A stretch of 64,000 bases of DNA. Source: a bacterium. Lineage in GTDB: Bacteria > Myxococcota_A > Bradymonadia > UBA7976 > UBA1532. Made by a program: the position numbers and the translations under genes. Under the pieces are notes generated by a model that made no database searches, was not told the origin of the DNA, and saw nothing but the letters and a program-made list of their open reading frames with translations. Location of the stretch: positions 124,001-188,000 of the forward strand of contig JAUHXC010000001.1 in NCBI GenBank assembly GCA_030427205.1, in the 5' to 3' direction. Within the stretch, counting starts at the first letter, position 1. Every line of letters starts with the position of its first letter. Shown here in pieces: positions 41,501 through 53,387 of the stretch.

Positions 41501-41604
41501 GGGCGGCTCCGCGGGCGCATGGCGCGCGGGCAGCCGGCCGCGATGGCGGGGATGATTCGGGTCATGGGTCTACATACCACCGCCGGCCGCGCCGAGAACC
41601 GGCG

Positions 41605-41633
41605 TTGACAGTCGGTGACCCCTATGCTAAGAA
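41605..41633 (+). promoter_or_regulatory. Possible promoter for tRNA-Gln and prs
   Basis: TTGACA (41605-41610), 17 bp, TAAGAA (41628-41633). The -35 is perfect but the -10 is poor; a TATGCT at 41623-41628 has the wrong spacing. The 210-bp gap (41501-41710) contains no gene. Confidence 0.35.
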
Positions 41634-41710
41634 CCGCCTCCGATTTATGGCCGCTGCGCCAGGAAGACGCCGGAATCCGTCGGTTTTTTCCGGGTTTGCG
41701 CGCCTTGTGA

Positions 41711-41782
41711 AGGGGCGTGGGCTAGCGGTAAGCCACGGGATTTTGGTTCCCGACGACGTAGGTTCGAATCCTACCGCCCCTG
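41711..41782 (+). tRNA. tRNA-Gln (TTG)
   Basis: A 72-nt cloverleaf. The acceptor AGGGGCG pairs with CGCCCCT, the D arm is GGCT/AGCC, the anticodon stem CGGGA/TCCCG encloses loop TTTTGGT with anticodon TTG, the T arm is GTAGG/CCTAC with TTCGAAT, and the discriminator is G. The 3' CCA is not encoded. It lies 22 bp upstream of prs, in the same direction. Confidence 0.95.
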
Positions 41783-41804
41783 CTTGCTCTCCGGAGGCCC
41801 GTCG

Positions 41805-42740
<936 letters not shown>

Positions 42741-42770
42741 GGCCGGCCTCTCTCAGGAAGGACGATACCC

Positions 42771-43361
42771 ATGGAAGCCATCGCCCTCGAAAGCACTCTC
42801 CGCGAAGGTCGCGGCAAGGGCCCGTCCCGGCGGCTGCGCGCGGCGGGCCGCGTGCCCGCGGTGGTCTACGGGCACAACGTCGAGTCGGCCATCGCCGTCT
42901 CGCTCGACCCGAAGGCCCTGGACAAGGCACTGGCCAACCCCAAGCGGGCCAACGCCCTGTTCCAGGTCTCGCTCGACGGCGCGTCGCACACGGTCATGGC
43001 CCGCGAGATCCAGCGTCACCCCGTCAGCCGGGCGATCCTGCACCTCGACCTCGTCGCCCCCGACCTCGACAAGGCCATCGTCAGCGCGGTGCCGTTCGAG
43101 ACCACCGGGCGCTCGAAGGGCGTCGTGCTCGGCGGTCGGCTGCGCACGCCGTATCGCGAGATGAAGCTGCGGGCCAAGCCGGCCGACATCCCGGCCAAGG
43201 TCACCCTCGACATCACCGAGATGCAGATCGGCGATACGGTCTACGCCGGCTCGATCGAGCTGCCGGCGGGCGTCGAGGCGGTCTACGATCGGGATTACGT
43301 GGTGGCCAAGGTGATCAAGCCCCGCGGCAAGAAGAAGACCGAAGGAGAAGAAGAGAAGTGA
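42771..43361 (+). CDS. rplY: 50S ribosomal protein L25/general stress protein Ctc
   Basis: A 196-residue protein of the long (Ctc-type) form. The L25 domain starts MEAIALESTLREGRGKGPSRRLRAAGRVPAVVYGHNVE, and the C-terminal TL5 domain extends to a Lys/Glu-rich tail (GKKKTEGEEEK). It binds 5S rRNA. The order prs-rplY-pth is a common bacterial arrangement. ATG at 42771 after AGGAAGG. Confidence 0.96.
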   Translation: MEAIALESTLREGRGKGPSRRLRAAGRVPAVVYGHNVESAIAVSLDPKALDKALANPKRANALFQVSLDGASHTVMAREIQRHPVSRAILHLDLVAPDLDKAIVSAVPFETTGRSKGVVLGGRLRTPYREMKLRAKPADIPAKVTLDITEMQIGDTVYAGSIELPAGVEAVYDRDYVVAKVIKPRGKKKTEGEEEK

Positions 43362-43365
43362 GCCC

Positions 43366-43386
43366 CGGCGGGGTTCGACCCCGCCG
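43366..43386 (+). terminator. Strong hairpin between rplY and pth
   Basis: CGGCGGGGT, loop TCG, ACCCCGCCG: a 9-bp perfect stem. It is followed by CTGCGCTTCTCCTC, without a clear T tract. It may reduce transcription into pth or stabilise the upstream mRNA. Confidence 0.5.
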
Positions 43387-43415
43387 CTGCGCTTCTCCTC
43401 TCCCGGTGAGCACCC

Positions 43416-43985
43416 ATGCAACGCCATCTCGTCGTCGGCCTCGGCAACCCCGAGCCCCGCTATGCCGGCAACCGGCACAACGTGGGCTTCATGGTGGTCG
43501 ACCGGCTCGGCGACGACGCGCGCATCCCGGTGAGCCGCTCGAAGTTCAAGGGGGTCTACGGCAACGGTGACGTCGGCGGCGTGCCGGCGGTGCTGCTCAA
43601 GCCGCTGACCTTCATGAACCTCAGCGGCGAGTCGGTGGTGCCCGCCGCCCGCTTCTTCGACGTGCCGCCCGAGCGCATCATCGTGGTGCACGACGAGCTC
43701 GACCTGCCCTACGGCAAGCTGCGGCTGAAGATCGGGGGCGGTCACGCGGGGCACAACGGGCTGCGCTCGATCTGCAACCTGCTCGGCAGCCGCGACTTCG
43801 TGCGACTGCGGGTGGGCATCGGGCGGCCCGAGAAGGGCTCGGTCAGCCGCTATGTGCTCTCCGACTTCGCCGCGGGCGAAGAGACCGAATGGCTGCCCGA
43901 TCTGCTCGATCGGTCGGCCTCGGCGGTCCGTATGGCGCTCGCCGAAGGCCCGCGTAAAGCGATGAACACGGTCAACGCGGGTTGA
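43416..43985 (+). CDS. pth: Peptidyl-tRNA hydrolase
   Basis: A 189-residue enzyme that frees tRNA from peptidyl-tRNA dropped by ribosomes. The start MQRHLVVGLGNPEPRYAGNRHNVGFMVVDRL contains the family active-site region with the catalytic His (NRHNVGF). FMNLSGESV, HDELDLPYGKLRLKIGGGHAGHNGLRS and RLRVGIGRP are all present. Length is normal. Confidence 0.97.
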   Translation: MQRHLVVGLGNPEPRYAGNRHNVGFMVVDRLGDDARIPVSRSKFKGVYGNGDVGGVPAVLLKPLTFMNLSGESVVPAARFFDVPPERIIVVHDELDLPYGKLRLKIGGGHAGHNGLRSICNLLGSRDFVRLRVGIGRPEKGSVSRYVLSDFAAGEETEWLPDLLDRSASAVRMALAEGPRKAMNTVNAG

Positions 43986-44132
43986 CTCCGGGCGCCACCC
44001 GGTCTAAGGGTGCGCCCGCAAAGACAGATGAATCGATGGGGAGGTGATGGGCCACAGCGGCCCTCCGCCCCGGCATAGTTCAACCGGTGGCGCCCGACGG
44101 CGCCGCCGACAGGTCGCGATAGGAGCAGAATC

Positions 44133-46265
<2,133 letters not shown>

Positions 46266-46342
46266 TCGGACCCATCGCCGACCGGTGAGCGAGGCGATCT
46301 CACGATCGACTTGACCCGGCGGCAACGTGGCCGTATCTTCCC

Positions 46343-46368
46343 GACCCCGCACCCCATGGTGCGGGGTC
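46343..46368 (+). terminator. 11-bp perfect hairpin between hppA and rpsF
   Basis: GACCCCGCACC, loop CCAT, GGTGCGGGGTC. The stem is followed by GTCTGCTTCG rather than a T run. It may terminate hppA or be part of the rpsF leader. Confidence 0.55.
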
Positions 46369-46395
46369 GTCTGCTTCGAAAGAGAGACGATTTCC

Positions 46396-46411
46396 GGGGC
46401 CTTCGGGTCCC
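46396..46411 (+). promoter_or_regulatory. UUCG-tetraloop hairpin in the rpsF leader
   Basis: GGGGCC, loop TTCG, GGTCCC (one G-U pair), preceded by ATTTCC, about 57 bp upstream of rpsF. It could be a leader element such as an S6:S18-responsive structure, but the conserved features of that motif were not confirmed by eye. Confidence 0.35.
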
Positions 46412-46467
46412 CTCCCTGCTCGCGCCCCGGGCGCGGGCTGACACAACCCACAGGGAGATTCGCGACA

Positions 46468-46842
46468 ATGGCGAACGACAAGCTCCGCAAGTACGAGCTG
46501 ATCTACCTCGTACAGCCGGAAGCCAACGACGACGACCGGCAGAAGGTGCAGACCCGGGTCGACAACGTGCTCGAAGAGTACGGCGCGACCACGATCTCGC
46601 GCGAGGACTGGGGCAAGCGCAAGCTGGCCTACGAGATCCAGAAGCAGAACAAGGCCTTCTACACCTACATGGTGTTCATCGCGAAGGCCGGCACCACCGC
46701 CGAGATCGAGCGCGTGCTGCGCATGCTCGACAACTGCATCCGCTGGCAGACCATCAAGCTCGAGGACGGCATCCGTCCCGACGACATCGCCCGTCACCTG
46801 CCGGCCGACGCCGAGGGCACCGAGGAGGAGAACGATGCGTAA
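46468..46842 (+). CDS. rpsF: 30S ribosomal protein S6
   Basis: A 124-residue protein ([23 protein letters not shown]), with the family's YELIYLVQP start and the [23 protein letters not shown] segment, and an acidic tail of Glu/Asp at the C-terminus that is typical. It pairs with S18 on the small subunit. The TAA is overlapped 8 bp by rpsR. Confidence 0.97.
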   Translation: MANDKLRKYELIYLVQPEANDDDRQKVQTRVDNVLEEYGATTISREDWGKRKLAYEIQKQNKAFYTYMVFIAKAGTTAEIERVLRMLDNCIRWQTIKLEDGIRPDDIARHLPADAEGTEEENDA

Positions 46843-47083
46843 TCCGCGTTTCGACGGTCGCCGGGGTCGGCGGCGCAAGGTGGACCGGTTCCTGGCCGAC
46901 AAGTCGCTGGTGATCGACTACAAGGATCCCTCGGTGCTGAAGTACTTCATCACCGGCCGCGGCAAGATCGTGCCCCGCCGTGTCTCGGGTCTCTGCGCCA
47001 AGAACCAGCGCAAGATCACCCGGGCCATCAAGCGGGCTCGCATGGTCGCTCTGCTGCCGTTCACCACGGTCAAGGCCCACTGA
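46835..47083 (+). CDS. rpsR: 30S ribosomal protein S18
   Basis: An 82-residue basic protein ([52 protein letters not shown]). The ATG at 46835 overlaps the end of rpsF by 8 bp. No zinc cysteines occur except the single Cys in GLCAKNQRK. Length is normal. Confidence 0.97.
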   Translation: MRNPRFDGRRGRRRKVDRFLADKSLVIDYKDPSVLKYFITGRGKIVPRRVSGLCAKNQRKITRAIKRARMVALLPFTTVKAH

Positions 47084-47096
47084 GAGGAGGTGCATC

Positions 47097-47564
47097 ATGC
47101 AGGTGATCCTGCGCGAGGACGTGCCTCACCTCGGCGAGGTGGGTGACGTCGTCAAGGTGAAGCCGGGTTATGCCCGCAACTACCTGCTGCCCCGCGGTCT
47201 GGCCATCATGGCCAACGCTCGGCAGCTCAAGAAGCTCGAGCACGAGCAGCGCGTGATCGAGGCCCGGGTGGCCAAGGCCCGCGCCGGCGCCGAGGGCGAG
47301 GCGCACAAGCTGTCGAAGGTCGAGCTGACCATCGAGAAGGCCGCCGGCGAGAACGAGAAGCTCTTCGGCTCGGTGACCGCGATGGAGATCGAGGCCCTGC
47401 TGCGCGAGCGCGGGTTCGAGGTCGACCGTCGCAAGATCCTGCTCGACGAGAACATCAAGCAGCTCGGCGACTTCGAGGTCGACATCAAGCTGCACCGCGA
47501 CGTGCGGGCCACCATCCTGGTCCGGGTCGTGCCGCGGCACGTCGAGGGCGAAGCCGCCGAGTGA
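47097..47564 (+). CDS. rplI: 50S ribosomal protein L9
   Basis: A 155-residue two-domain protein (MQVILREDVPHLGEVGDVVKVKPGYARNYLLPRGLA; C-terminal GENEKLFGSVTAMEIEALLRERGFEVDRRKI). The ATG at 47097 follows GAGGAGG. It is the third gene of the rpsF-rpsR-rplI operon; a terminator-like hairpin follows the stop. Confidence 0.98.
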   Translation: MQVILREDVPHLGEVGDVVKVKPGYARNYLLPRGLAIMANARQLKKLEHEQRVIEARVAKARAGAEGEAHKLSKVELTIEKAAGENEKLFGSVTAMEIEALLRERGFEVDRRKILLDENIKQLGDFEVDIKLHRDVRATILVRVVPRHVEGEAAE

Positions 47565-47586
47565 TCGACGGCCGATGAGCCCAGTC

Positions 47587-47610
47587 GAAGGCGGCCTGCG
47601 GGCCGCCTTC
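47587..47610 (+). terminator. Intrinsic terminator-like hairpin after rplI
   Basis: GAAGGCGGCC, loop TGCG, GGCCGCCTTC: a 10-bp perfect stem followed by GTCGTTTCTG. It ends the ribosomal protein operon and argues against an upstream extension of dnaB through this stretch. Confidence 0.65.
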
Positions 47611-47664
47611 GTCGTTTCTGGTCGGTGCGGTATGCTCCGGCCTGCACCACCCGCGGAGGTATCG

Positions 47665-48999
47665 GTGAGCGCCGCCCGTCACCTCGAAGCCCGGGAGGCC
47701 GAGCTGTCGGTCCTCGGCGCGATCCTGCTCGACAACGGGGCCTACGACCGGGTCGCCGAGTTCCTCAGCGACGACGACTTCTACGTGCCCGCCCACCGGC
47801 TGGTCTTCGAGCAGATGCGGCTGCTCTCCGAAGAGGATCAGCCGATCGATACGGTGACCCTGTCGACGGGCCTCGAGCAGCGGGGCCAGCTCGACGGCGC
47901 CGGCGGCATCGACTACCTCATCAGCCTCGACCAGACCGCGGCGACCGCGATCAACATCGAGCACCACGCCCGCATCGTGCACGAGTCGGCGGAGATCCGG
48001 CGGCTGATCTCCACCTGCACCGGCGTGGTCGAGAAGGCGCAGAGCGGCGACTACGAAGATACGACCCGCCTCTTCGACGAGGCGCAGGCCCTGATCTACG
48101 AGCTGGGCCAGAACCAGCGTTCGAAGAGCTTCACCGACCTGCCGACCGCCCTCAAGGCGGTGGTGGAGAAGGTGCAGAAGGCGTTCGAGGCCAAGTCGTC
48201 GGTCACCGGCGTGCCCACCGGCTTCATCGACCTCGACCGGATGACCGCCGGTCTGCAGGGCGGCGACCTCTTGATCCTGGCCGCCCGCCCGGCGATGGGC
48301 AAGACCGCCTTCGCGCTGAACCTGGCGTCGAACGGCGCGGCGCTGGGGCATTGCACGGTGGCCGTCTTCAGCCTCGAGATGCCCACCACCCAGCTCGCCG
48401 CCCGCCTGCTGGCCTGCGAGTCGCGGGTCGACTCGGAGCGCATGCGCACCGGGCACCTCAGCGACGGCGACATCGACCGGCTGCTGCAGGCGGTCAAGCG
48501 CATGAACGACTGGTCGGTGCACATCGACGATACCGCCGGCCTGGGGGTGATGGAGCTGCGGGCCAAGTGCCGCCGGCTGGCGAGCGACCGCAACATCCCC
48601 GACCTGGGGCTGGTGATCATCGACTATCTGCAGCTGATGAAAGGGCGCCCGGGCATCCGCAGCCGCGAGCAGGAGATCAGCGACATCAGCCGCAACCTCA
48701 AGAGCCTGGCCAAAGAGCTCGACGTGCCGGTGATCGCGCTCAGTCAGCTCAACCGCGGCGTCGAGAGCCGGCCCAACAAGCGCCCGCTGATGAGCGACCT
48801 GCGCGAGTCGGGCGCCATCGAGCAGGACGCCGACATCATCATGTTCGTCTACCGTGACGAGTACTACAATCCCGACACCGAGGACCAAGGCGTCACCGAG
48901 ATCATCATCGGCAAGCAGCGCAACGGTCCCATCGGCACCTGCAAGCTGCGCTTCTTCAAGGAGTGGAGCCGCTTCGACAACCTGCAGCTCGATCCGTGA
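47665..48999 (+). CDS. dnaB: Replicative DNA helicase DnaB
   Basis: A 444-residue hexameric helicase. The GTG at 47665 (SAARHLEAREAELSVLGAILLD) with GGAGG five bases upstream is preferred; a longer frame would run through the terminator hairpin. The N-terminal DnaB domain is followed by the linker and the RecA-like C-terminal domain. The latter has Walker A LAARPAMGKTAFALN, Walker B LGLVIIDYLQLM, and VIALSQLNRGVESRPNKRPLMSDLRESGAIEQDAD. There is no intein. A TATGCT -10-like element lies at 47631-47636. Confidence 0.97.
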   Translation: MSAARHLEAREAELSVLGAILLDNGAYDRVAEFLSDDDFYVPAHRLVFEQMRLLSEEDQPIDTVTLSTGLEQRGQLDGAGGIDYLISLDQTAATAINIEHHARIVHESAEIRRLISTCTGVVEKAQSGDYEDTTRLFDEAQALIYELGQNQRSKSFTDLPTALKAVVEKVQKAFEAKSSVTGVPTGFIDLDRMTAGLQGGDLLILAARPAMGKTAFALNLASNGAALGHCTVAVFSLEMPTTQLAARLLACESRVDSERMRTGHLSDGDIDRLLQAVKRMNDWSVHIDDTAGLGVMELRAKCRRLASDRNIPDLGLVIIDYLQLMKGRPGIRSREQEISDISRNLKSLAKELDVPVIALSQLNRGVESRPNKRPLMSDLRESGAIEQDADIIMFVYRDEYYNPDTEDQGVTEIIIGKQRNGPIGTCKLRFFKEWSRFDNLQLDP

Positions 49000-49021
49000 G
49001 GTGCGCAGGGAGGAGGGAGAG

Positions 49022-49435
49022 GTGAGCACCGAGCCACTCGACGCGGCGATCCTCGTCATCGAGGACGACAAGTTCAACATCAAGCTGCTCACCGAGGCCT
49101 GCCGCAGCATGGGCTGCCGGGTCTCGAGCGCGATGGACGGCGAGGCGGGGGTCGAGGCCTTCGAGGGCAGCGCCCCCGACCTGGTGCTGCTCGACGTGAT
49201 GTTGCCCAAGATGGACGGCTTCGGCGTACTGGCCCGTATCCGGGCCCACCCCGAGCGGGGCGATACGCCGGTGGTCATGGTCACCGCGCTGCAGAACGCC
49301 GACGACCGCGCCCGGGCGCTCGAGCTGGGCGCCGACGACTACGTCGGCAAGCCCTTCCGCCTCGGCGATCTGCGCAGCCGGGTGCGCAGCGTCATCGAGA
49401 TGCGCCGCATGCAGGCGGAGTTCGGCAGCCTCTGA
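49022..49435 (+). CDS. Single-domain response regulator (CheY-like)
   Basis: A 137-residue protein. The receiver domain begins AAILVIEDDKFNIKLL with the acidic pair. The phosphate acceptor is in LVLLDVMLPKMDGFGV, and the late Lys in DYVGKPF (with Thr in VVMVTAL). There is no output domain. GTG start at 49022 after GGGAGGAGGGAGAG. The partner histidine kinase is not in the window. Confidence 0.95.
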   Translation: MSTEPLDAAILVIEDDKFNIKLLTEACRSMGCRVSSAMDGEAGVEAFEGSAPDLVLLDVMLPKMDGFGVLARIRAHPERGDTPVVMVTALQNADDRARALELGADDYVGKPFRLGDLRSRVRSVIEMRRMQAEFGSL

Positions 49436-49599
49436 GGCTCGGGCCGCCGCCGCCGACCATCACACCCACCGCCGCGCGGCATCACGCGCCGCCGACCGCC
49501 GGGAGCGCTATTGCCAGCCGGCGGCGCGCCGTGCTACCGAATCGCAGATCGTCGCGCGCCCACCGGGCCGAGCGACCCCCATCAGCGATCCGAGAGGCC

Positions 49600-50199
49600 A
49601 TGGCTGTCAACGTCAAGATCCTGATCGTCGACGATGATCGGGACATCTGCGAGTACATGACCACGATGTTGGAGACCACCGGCTACGAGGTCTCCACGCT
49701 GTCCGACCCCACCAAGGCGGTCGACGCCATCCGGAGCGAGACGTTCCACCTGCTCATCATCGACCTGATGATGCCCCGGCTCGACGGCATCGAGCTGATC
49801 GAGCGGATCCGCAAGGTGGACAGCGACATCGCCATCGTCGTCTTCACCGGCTACCCGTCGGTCGAGACCGCGGTCGACGCGCTCAAGCTCAACGTCTCGG
49901 ACTACGTCAAGAAGCCCTTCGAGATCGACGAGTTCCGCGAGAAGATCGCCGAGATCCTCAAGAAGAAGGGTCTCTTGATCAACCCCGAGGCCGAGCTGCA
50001 CAAGTCGGTGGGGCAGAACATCCGCCGCATCCGCAAGGAGCAGAGCCTCACCCTCAAGCAGCTCTCGCGGCGCACCAGCCTCTCGGTGAGCCTGCTCAGC
50101 CAGATCGAGCGCGCCGAGAGCAGCGCGTCGGTCAGCTCGCTGTACAAGATCGCCGTGGCCCTCGGGGTCAAGCTCACCACGCTCTTCGGCGACTTCTGA
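49600..50199 (+). CDS. Response regulator with C-terminal XRE-type HTH
   Basis: A 199-residue protein. Residues 1-120 are a receiver domain (ILIVDDDRDICEYMTTML, LLIIDLMMPRLDGIEL, VFTGYPS, DYVKKPFEIDEF). The last 60 residues are a Cro/XRE helix-turn-helix (IRRIRKEQSLTLKQLSRRTSLSVSLLSQIERAESSASVSSLYKIAVALGV), not an OmpR, NarL or Fis-type output. It is therefore a phosphorylation-controlled DNA binder, a less common architecture. The ATG at 49600 follows GAGAGG. Confidence 0.92.
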   Translation: MAVNVKILIVDDDRDICEYMTTMLETTGYEVSTLSDPTKAVDAIRSETFHLLIIDLMMPRLDGIELIERIRKVDSDIAIVVFTGYPSVETAVDALKLNVSDYVKKPFEIDEFREKIAEILKKKGLLINPEAELHKSVGQNIRRIRKEQSLTLKQLSRRTSLSVSLLSQIERAESSASVSSLYKIAVALGVKLTTLFGDF

Positions 50200-50215
50200 T
50201 CGCCGCCCACCGGAT

Positions 50216-53200
50216 CTACTCGACCCCCTCACAGGCCGCGCGCTCGGCGGCGCACGCCGGGCACTGCTCGATGTCGTCGCAGCCAGCGGCGCTGGCGCAA
50301 TCCGTCAGGGCGTAGTAGAGCACCGCCGCGTCGACGGTCGTCGGCTCGAGGCAGCGCGGGCCGCAGTTCGCATCTCCCGCCATGCAGACCTGCAGGCAGT
50401 CGAGCGCCGGACCGCAGGCCCCGTCGCCGCCGCCGGGCAGCCATTCGAAGCAGCCCAGGGCCGACTCACGGCACTGCGACAGGTAGCAGCGCAGGTCGAG
50501 CTCACCGTTGAAGTCGAAGCAGCCTTCGGTCTGCAAGCACATGACAACGTCGCTGTAGGCCGCCTGCCCGACCGGATCGGCGTTCTCGAAGCACGCCTGA
50601 GGGCAGGCGTCGTCCGCCGGGTCGCACGTATCGAAGCAGTCGAGCAGATCCTGGCAGGCGGCGCGGCCCTCGGGGGCCGGTTCGGGCGGGCCGGCGACCG
50701 ACGCGTCGGACCGCCCGCGGAAGCCGAGGCAGACGCTGATCGCGTTGCAGTCGCCGGCGCATTCGCGGGGCGCGCCGCCGGCGTCGAGGTGCACGTCGTA
50801 GCCCCGCAGGATCGGGGCGAGCACCTCGTCGACCACGTCGTCCGGATTGCCGACCAGCAGCTGGTTGGCGACGTCGCATTGGGGCGGCGCGTCGGGCGCG
50901 GCGCAGCGCGCGGTGACGTCGACGAGCGCGGCGAGCAGGTCGTCGCGGTGCAGATAGCCGACCAGCACGCCCTGCGGTATGCGCACCGCGTCGTCCTCCA
51001 CCCGCACGATCGTATCGACGCGGGCCTCGCTGAGCCGGAGGTCGACCGCCGGCAGAAAATCCGAGGGCGGCGTGATGAGCGTGTGCGGCGCCGGCCCGGT
51101 GGTCACCCGGTCGCACTGCACCGCGACGTCGGGCCAGCGATTGACCAGCTCGCCGTCGGGGCCCAGCATGTCGGGGTGCGGCGCCAGCCCGTCCGGCCCC
51201 TCGACGCCCAGGTATTGGGTGAGCACCAGCCGCGCCGCGTCGAGGCGCATGCCGTCCGACCACCCGCCCAGCTCGAAGGCCAGCGGCAACTCGCGCCGTC
51301 CGTCGGCGTCGGGCCGGACCGCGGCCGCCAGGTCGAGCTGACCCAGGCCGACCATGCCCGAGAGGCCCACGCCGGCGTTCGAACCGACGAGGCCGGCGTC
51401 CAGGCAGCCGAACTGCGCAGCCTCGTCGAACTGAGCCGGCACCGCCAGCCAGTCGGCCATCACCCGCGGGCCGGGCAGCCCCGGCGGCACCGCGCCGGCG
51501 GGCAGCGGCGCCGCTGCCGCGGGGGCACATCGTGGCCCGTCGCCGTCGCAGGTCTCGTCGAAGCCGCCCACGGTCCCGCGCAGCAGATCGACCGTCTCGA
51601 CGCAGCTGTCCACCCCGCAGAAGATGTCGGCGACGACCGCCTGCTCGGCGCACGCCTCGGCGCAGTCGACCGCGAACAGCGCGGCGTCGTCGGGGCCGAA
51701 CGCCGGGCACAAGGCGTGCACCGAGGCGCACGCGGTCATCCACTCACAGGCGGCCCGACACCGCTCGGGCTGCGGATCGGGGCACATCGGGCCCGGGCCG
51801 GGCGGCGCCACGTCGGCCACGATCGGCCCGCCGGGCGCGGCGGAGAAGCCCAGGCAGACGCTGACCGCGTTGCAGTCGCCGACGCAGTCCCGGGGGCGCC
51901 CGTCGGCGTCGAGGCGCACGTCGGCCCCGCGCAGAATGGGCAGGACGACGTCGTCGACCAGCGAGTCCGGCGGGCCGGCCAGGAGCGCACGGATCTGCTC
52001 GCATGACTCGGGCCCGTCGGGCACGGCACACGCCGCCTGCAGCTCGACGACGAGGTCGATCAGCGCCTGCCGCCCCAGGTAGCCGACCAGGACCCCGCCG
52101 CGCACGCCGATGCCGTCGGGCGAGACGTCGACGGTGCCGTGCACGGAGCTGGCCGTCAGGCGCAGGTCGATGTCGAGATCGCCGAAGTCCTGCCCCGGCA
52201 GGCGGATGGTATGCGGGGCCGGCCGCGTCGAGAGCGCGCCGCACTCGACGACGGCGCCGGGCCAGCGGTTGACGGATACGCCGGGCCGCTCGAGCAGCGT
52301 CGGGTCGGGCACGAGCCCGTCGGCGACCGCGGTACCCAGGTAGTGCTGCAGCGTCATCTGACCCGCCTGAGCGCCGGTCTCACCCACCGCCCAGCCGTCG
52401 AACGACAGCGCCAGAGCCAGCTCGGGCACCCCGTCCGGTCCGGGCGCCACCAAGTCGGGCAGCGAGAGACCCAAGATCCCGATGAACCCGGCCAGACCCG
52501 TGCCCTGATTGGCGCCGACCAGGCCATGGGCGCCGCAGCCGAAGGCGTCGGCGTCGTCGGGCGACGCCGGGATGTCGAGCCAGTCGGCGCGGGTGACGGC
52601 GCCCGACGGGCTCGCCGGCAGCGGCGCGGTATCCGCCTGACCCGGCGGGCACATGGGCGCCGGGCCGCCGTCGCACGCCTGCGCGAAGTCGGCGCTGGCC
52701 GCCCGGACGAAGTCGATGGTCTGCCGGCATTCGACGTGACCGCACAAGATCGCCGCCAGGGCCGGCTGGGCGCGGCAGGTGTCGATACACGAGTCGAGGA
52801 AGCCACGGTCTTCGATCAGGCCGGGGCAGACGCCCGGCTCCAGCGCGCAGTCGCTCAACCACGCGCACGCCCGACCACAGCTCATATCGGGGTCATCGGG
52901 CTGGCAATTCGGGCCTTCGCCCTCGCCCTCGCCTTCGCCCTCCCCTTCACCTTCGCCCTCCCCTTCGCCTTCGCCTTCGCCTTCGCCCTCCCCTTCGCCT
53001 TCGCCTTCGCCCTCGCCCTCGCCCTCGCCCTCCCCCTCACCTTCGCCCTCGCCCTCGCCCTCGCCTTCGCCTCCCATGTCCACGATCGCCGCATCGGGCG
53101 CGGCATCCACCTGCGCGTCGACGGCCATGTCCGCTGCGTCGGCCGGATCGGCATCAGCCATATCCGGCGGATCGACATCGCGCTGGGGCAGCTCTCCTGC

Positions 53201-53296
53201 ATCGTCGTCACCGCCGCTGCCGCCACCGGGCACGATACAGCCCGCGCTGATGAACACGGCGGCGAAGAGCAACGAGCGAACGAACGTACGGCGCAT
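50216..53296 (-). CDS. Large lipoprotein with Glu-Gly repeat and duplicated cysteine-rich module
   Basis: A 1026-residue lipoprotein (MRRTFVRSLLFAAVFISAGC). Ahead of the body lies an Asp-rich stretch and a run of about 26 Glu-Gly pairs. Two homologous modules follow (about residues 135-500 and 500-870), each containing RACAWLSDCALEPGVCPG- or RAACEWMTACASVHALCPA-type Cys patterns, a LAVPAQFDEAAQFGCLDAGLVGSNAG-like stretch and ECAGDCNAISVCLGF-like blocks. A short third Cys-rich segment ends the protein. The ATG at 53296 follows GGGAGG. It is predicted to be on the cell surface; function unknown. Confidence 0.85.
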   Translation of the reverse strand: MRRTFVRSLLFAAVFISAGCIVPGGGSGGDDDAGELPQRDVDPPDMADADPADAADMAVDAQVDAAPDAAIVDMGGEGEGEGEGEGEGEGEGEGEGEGEGEGEGEGEGEGEGEGEGEGEGEGEGEGEGPNCQPDDPDMSCGRACAWLSDCALEPGVCPGLIEDRGFLDSCIDTCRAQPALAAILCGHVECRQTIDFVRAASADFAQACDGGPAPMCPPGQADTAPLPASPSGAVTRADWLDIPASPDDADAFGCGAHGLVGANQGTGLAGFIGILGLSLPDLVAPGPDGVPELALALSFDGWAVGETGAQAGQMTLQHYLGTAVADGLVPDPTLLERPGVSVNRWPGAVVECGALSTRPAPHTIRLPGQDFGDLDIDLRLTASSVHGTVDVSPDGIGVRGGVLVGYLGRQALIDLVVELQAACAVPDGPESCEQIRALLAGPPDSLVDDVVLPILRGADVRLDADGRPRDCVGDCNAVSVCLGFSAAPGGPIVADVAPPGPGPMCPDPQPERCRAACEWMTACASVHALCPAFGPDDAALFAVDCAEACAEQAVVADIFCGVDSCVETVDLLRGTVGGFDETCDGDGPRCAPAAAAPLPAGAVPPGLPGPRVMADWLAVPAQFDEAAQFGCLDAGLVGSNAGVGLSGMVGLGQLDLAAAVRPDADGRRELPLAFELGGWSDGMRLDAARLVLTQYLGVEGPDGLAPHPDMLGPDGELVNRWPDVAVQCDRVTTGPAPHTLITPPSDFLPAVDLRLSEARVDTIVRVEDDAVRIPQGVLVGYLHRDDLLAALVDVTARCAAPDAPPQCDVANQLLVGNPDDVVDEVLAPILRGYDVHLDAGGAPRECAGDCNAISVCLGFRGRSDASVAGPPEPAPEGRAACQDLLDCFDTCDPADDACPQACFENADPVGQAAYSDVVMCLQTEGCFDFNGELDLRCYLSQCRESALGCFEWLPGGGDGACGPALDCLQVCMAGDANCGPRCLEPTTVDAAVLYYALTDCASAAGCDDIEQCPACAAERAACEGVE
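52914..53075. repeat. Microsatellite-like 6-bp repeat encoding Glu-Gly
   Basis: About 27 near-identical 6-bp units (plus-strand CTTCGC/CCTCGC forms) give (Glu-Gly)n on the minus strand. The plus strand reads Ser-Pro repeats and is not coding. Slippage here would change linker length in steps of two residues. Confidence 0.9.
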
Positions 53297-53387
53297 GACA
53301 TCCTCCCGGGCCTCGATCTCACCCTACAGCCGAGACGGGCGGCCGTCGACGGCCGATGTATGCAAAAGAACCACATCCAGAAGTTGA

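Noticed and set aside
47575..47664. An upstream start for DnaB (ATG at 47575)
   Set aside because: It would include the terminator-like hairpin at 47587-47610; the GTG at 47665 has a good ribosome-binding site and fits the family start.
52914..53075. The 6-bp repeat as a possible CRISPR array or regulatory satellite
   Set aside because: It has no spacers and lies in frame in a coding region as Glu-Gly repeats.
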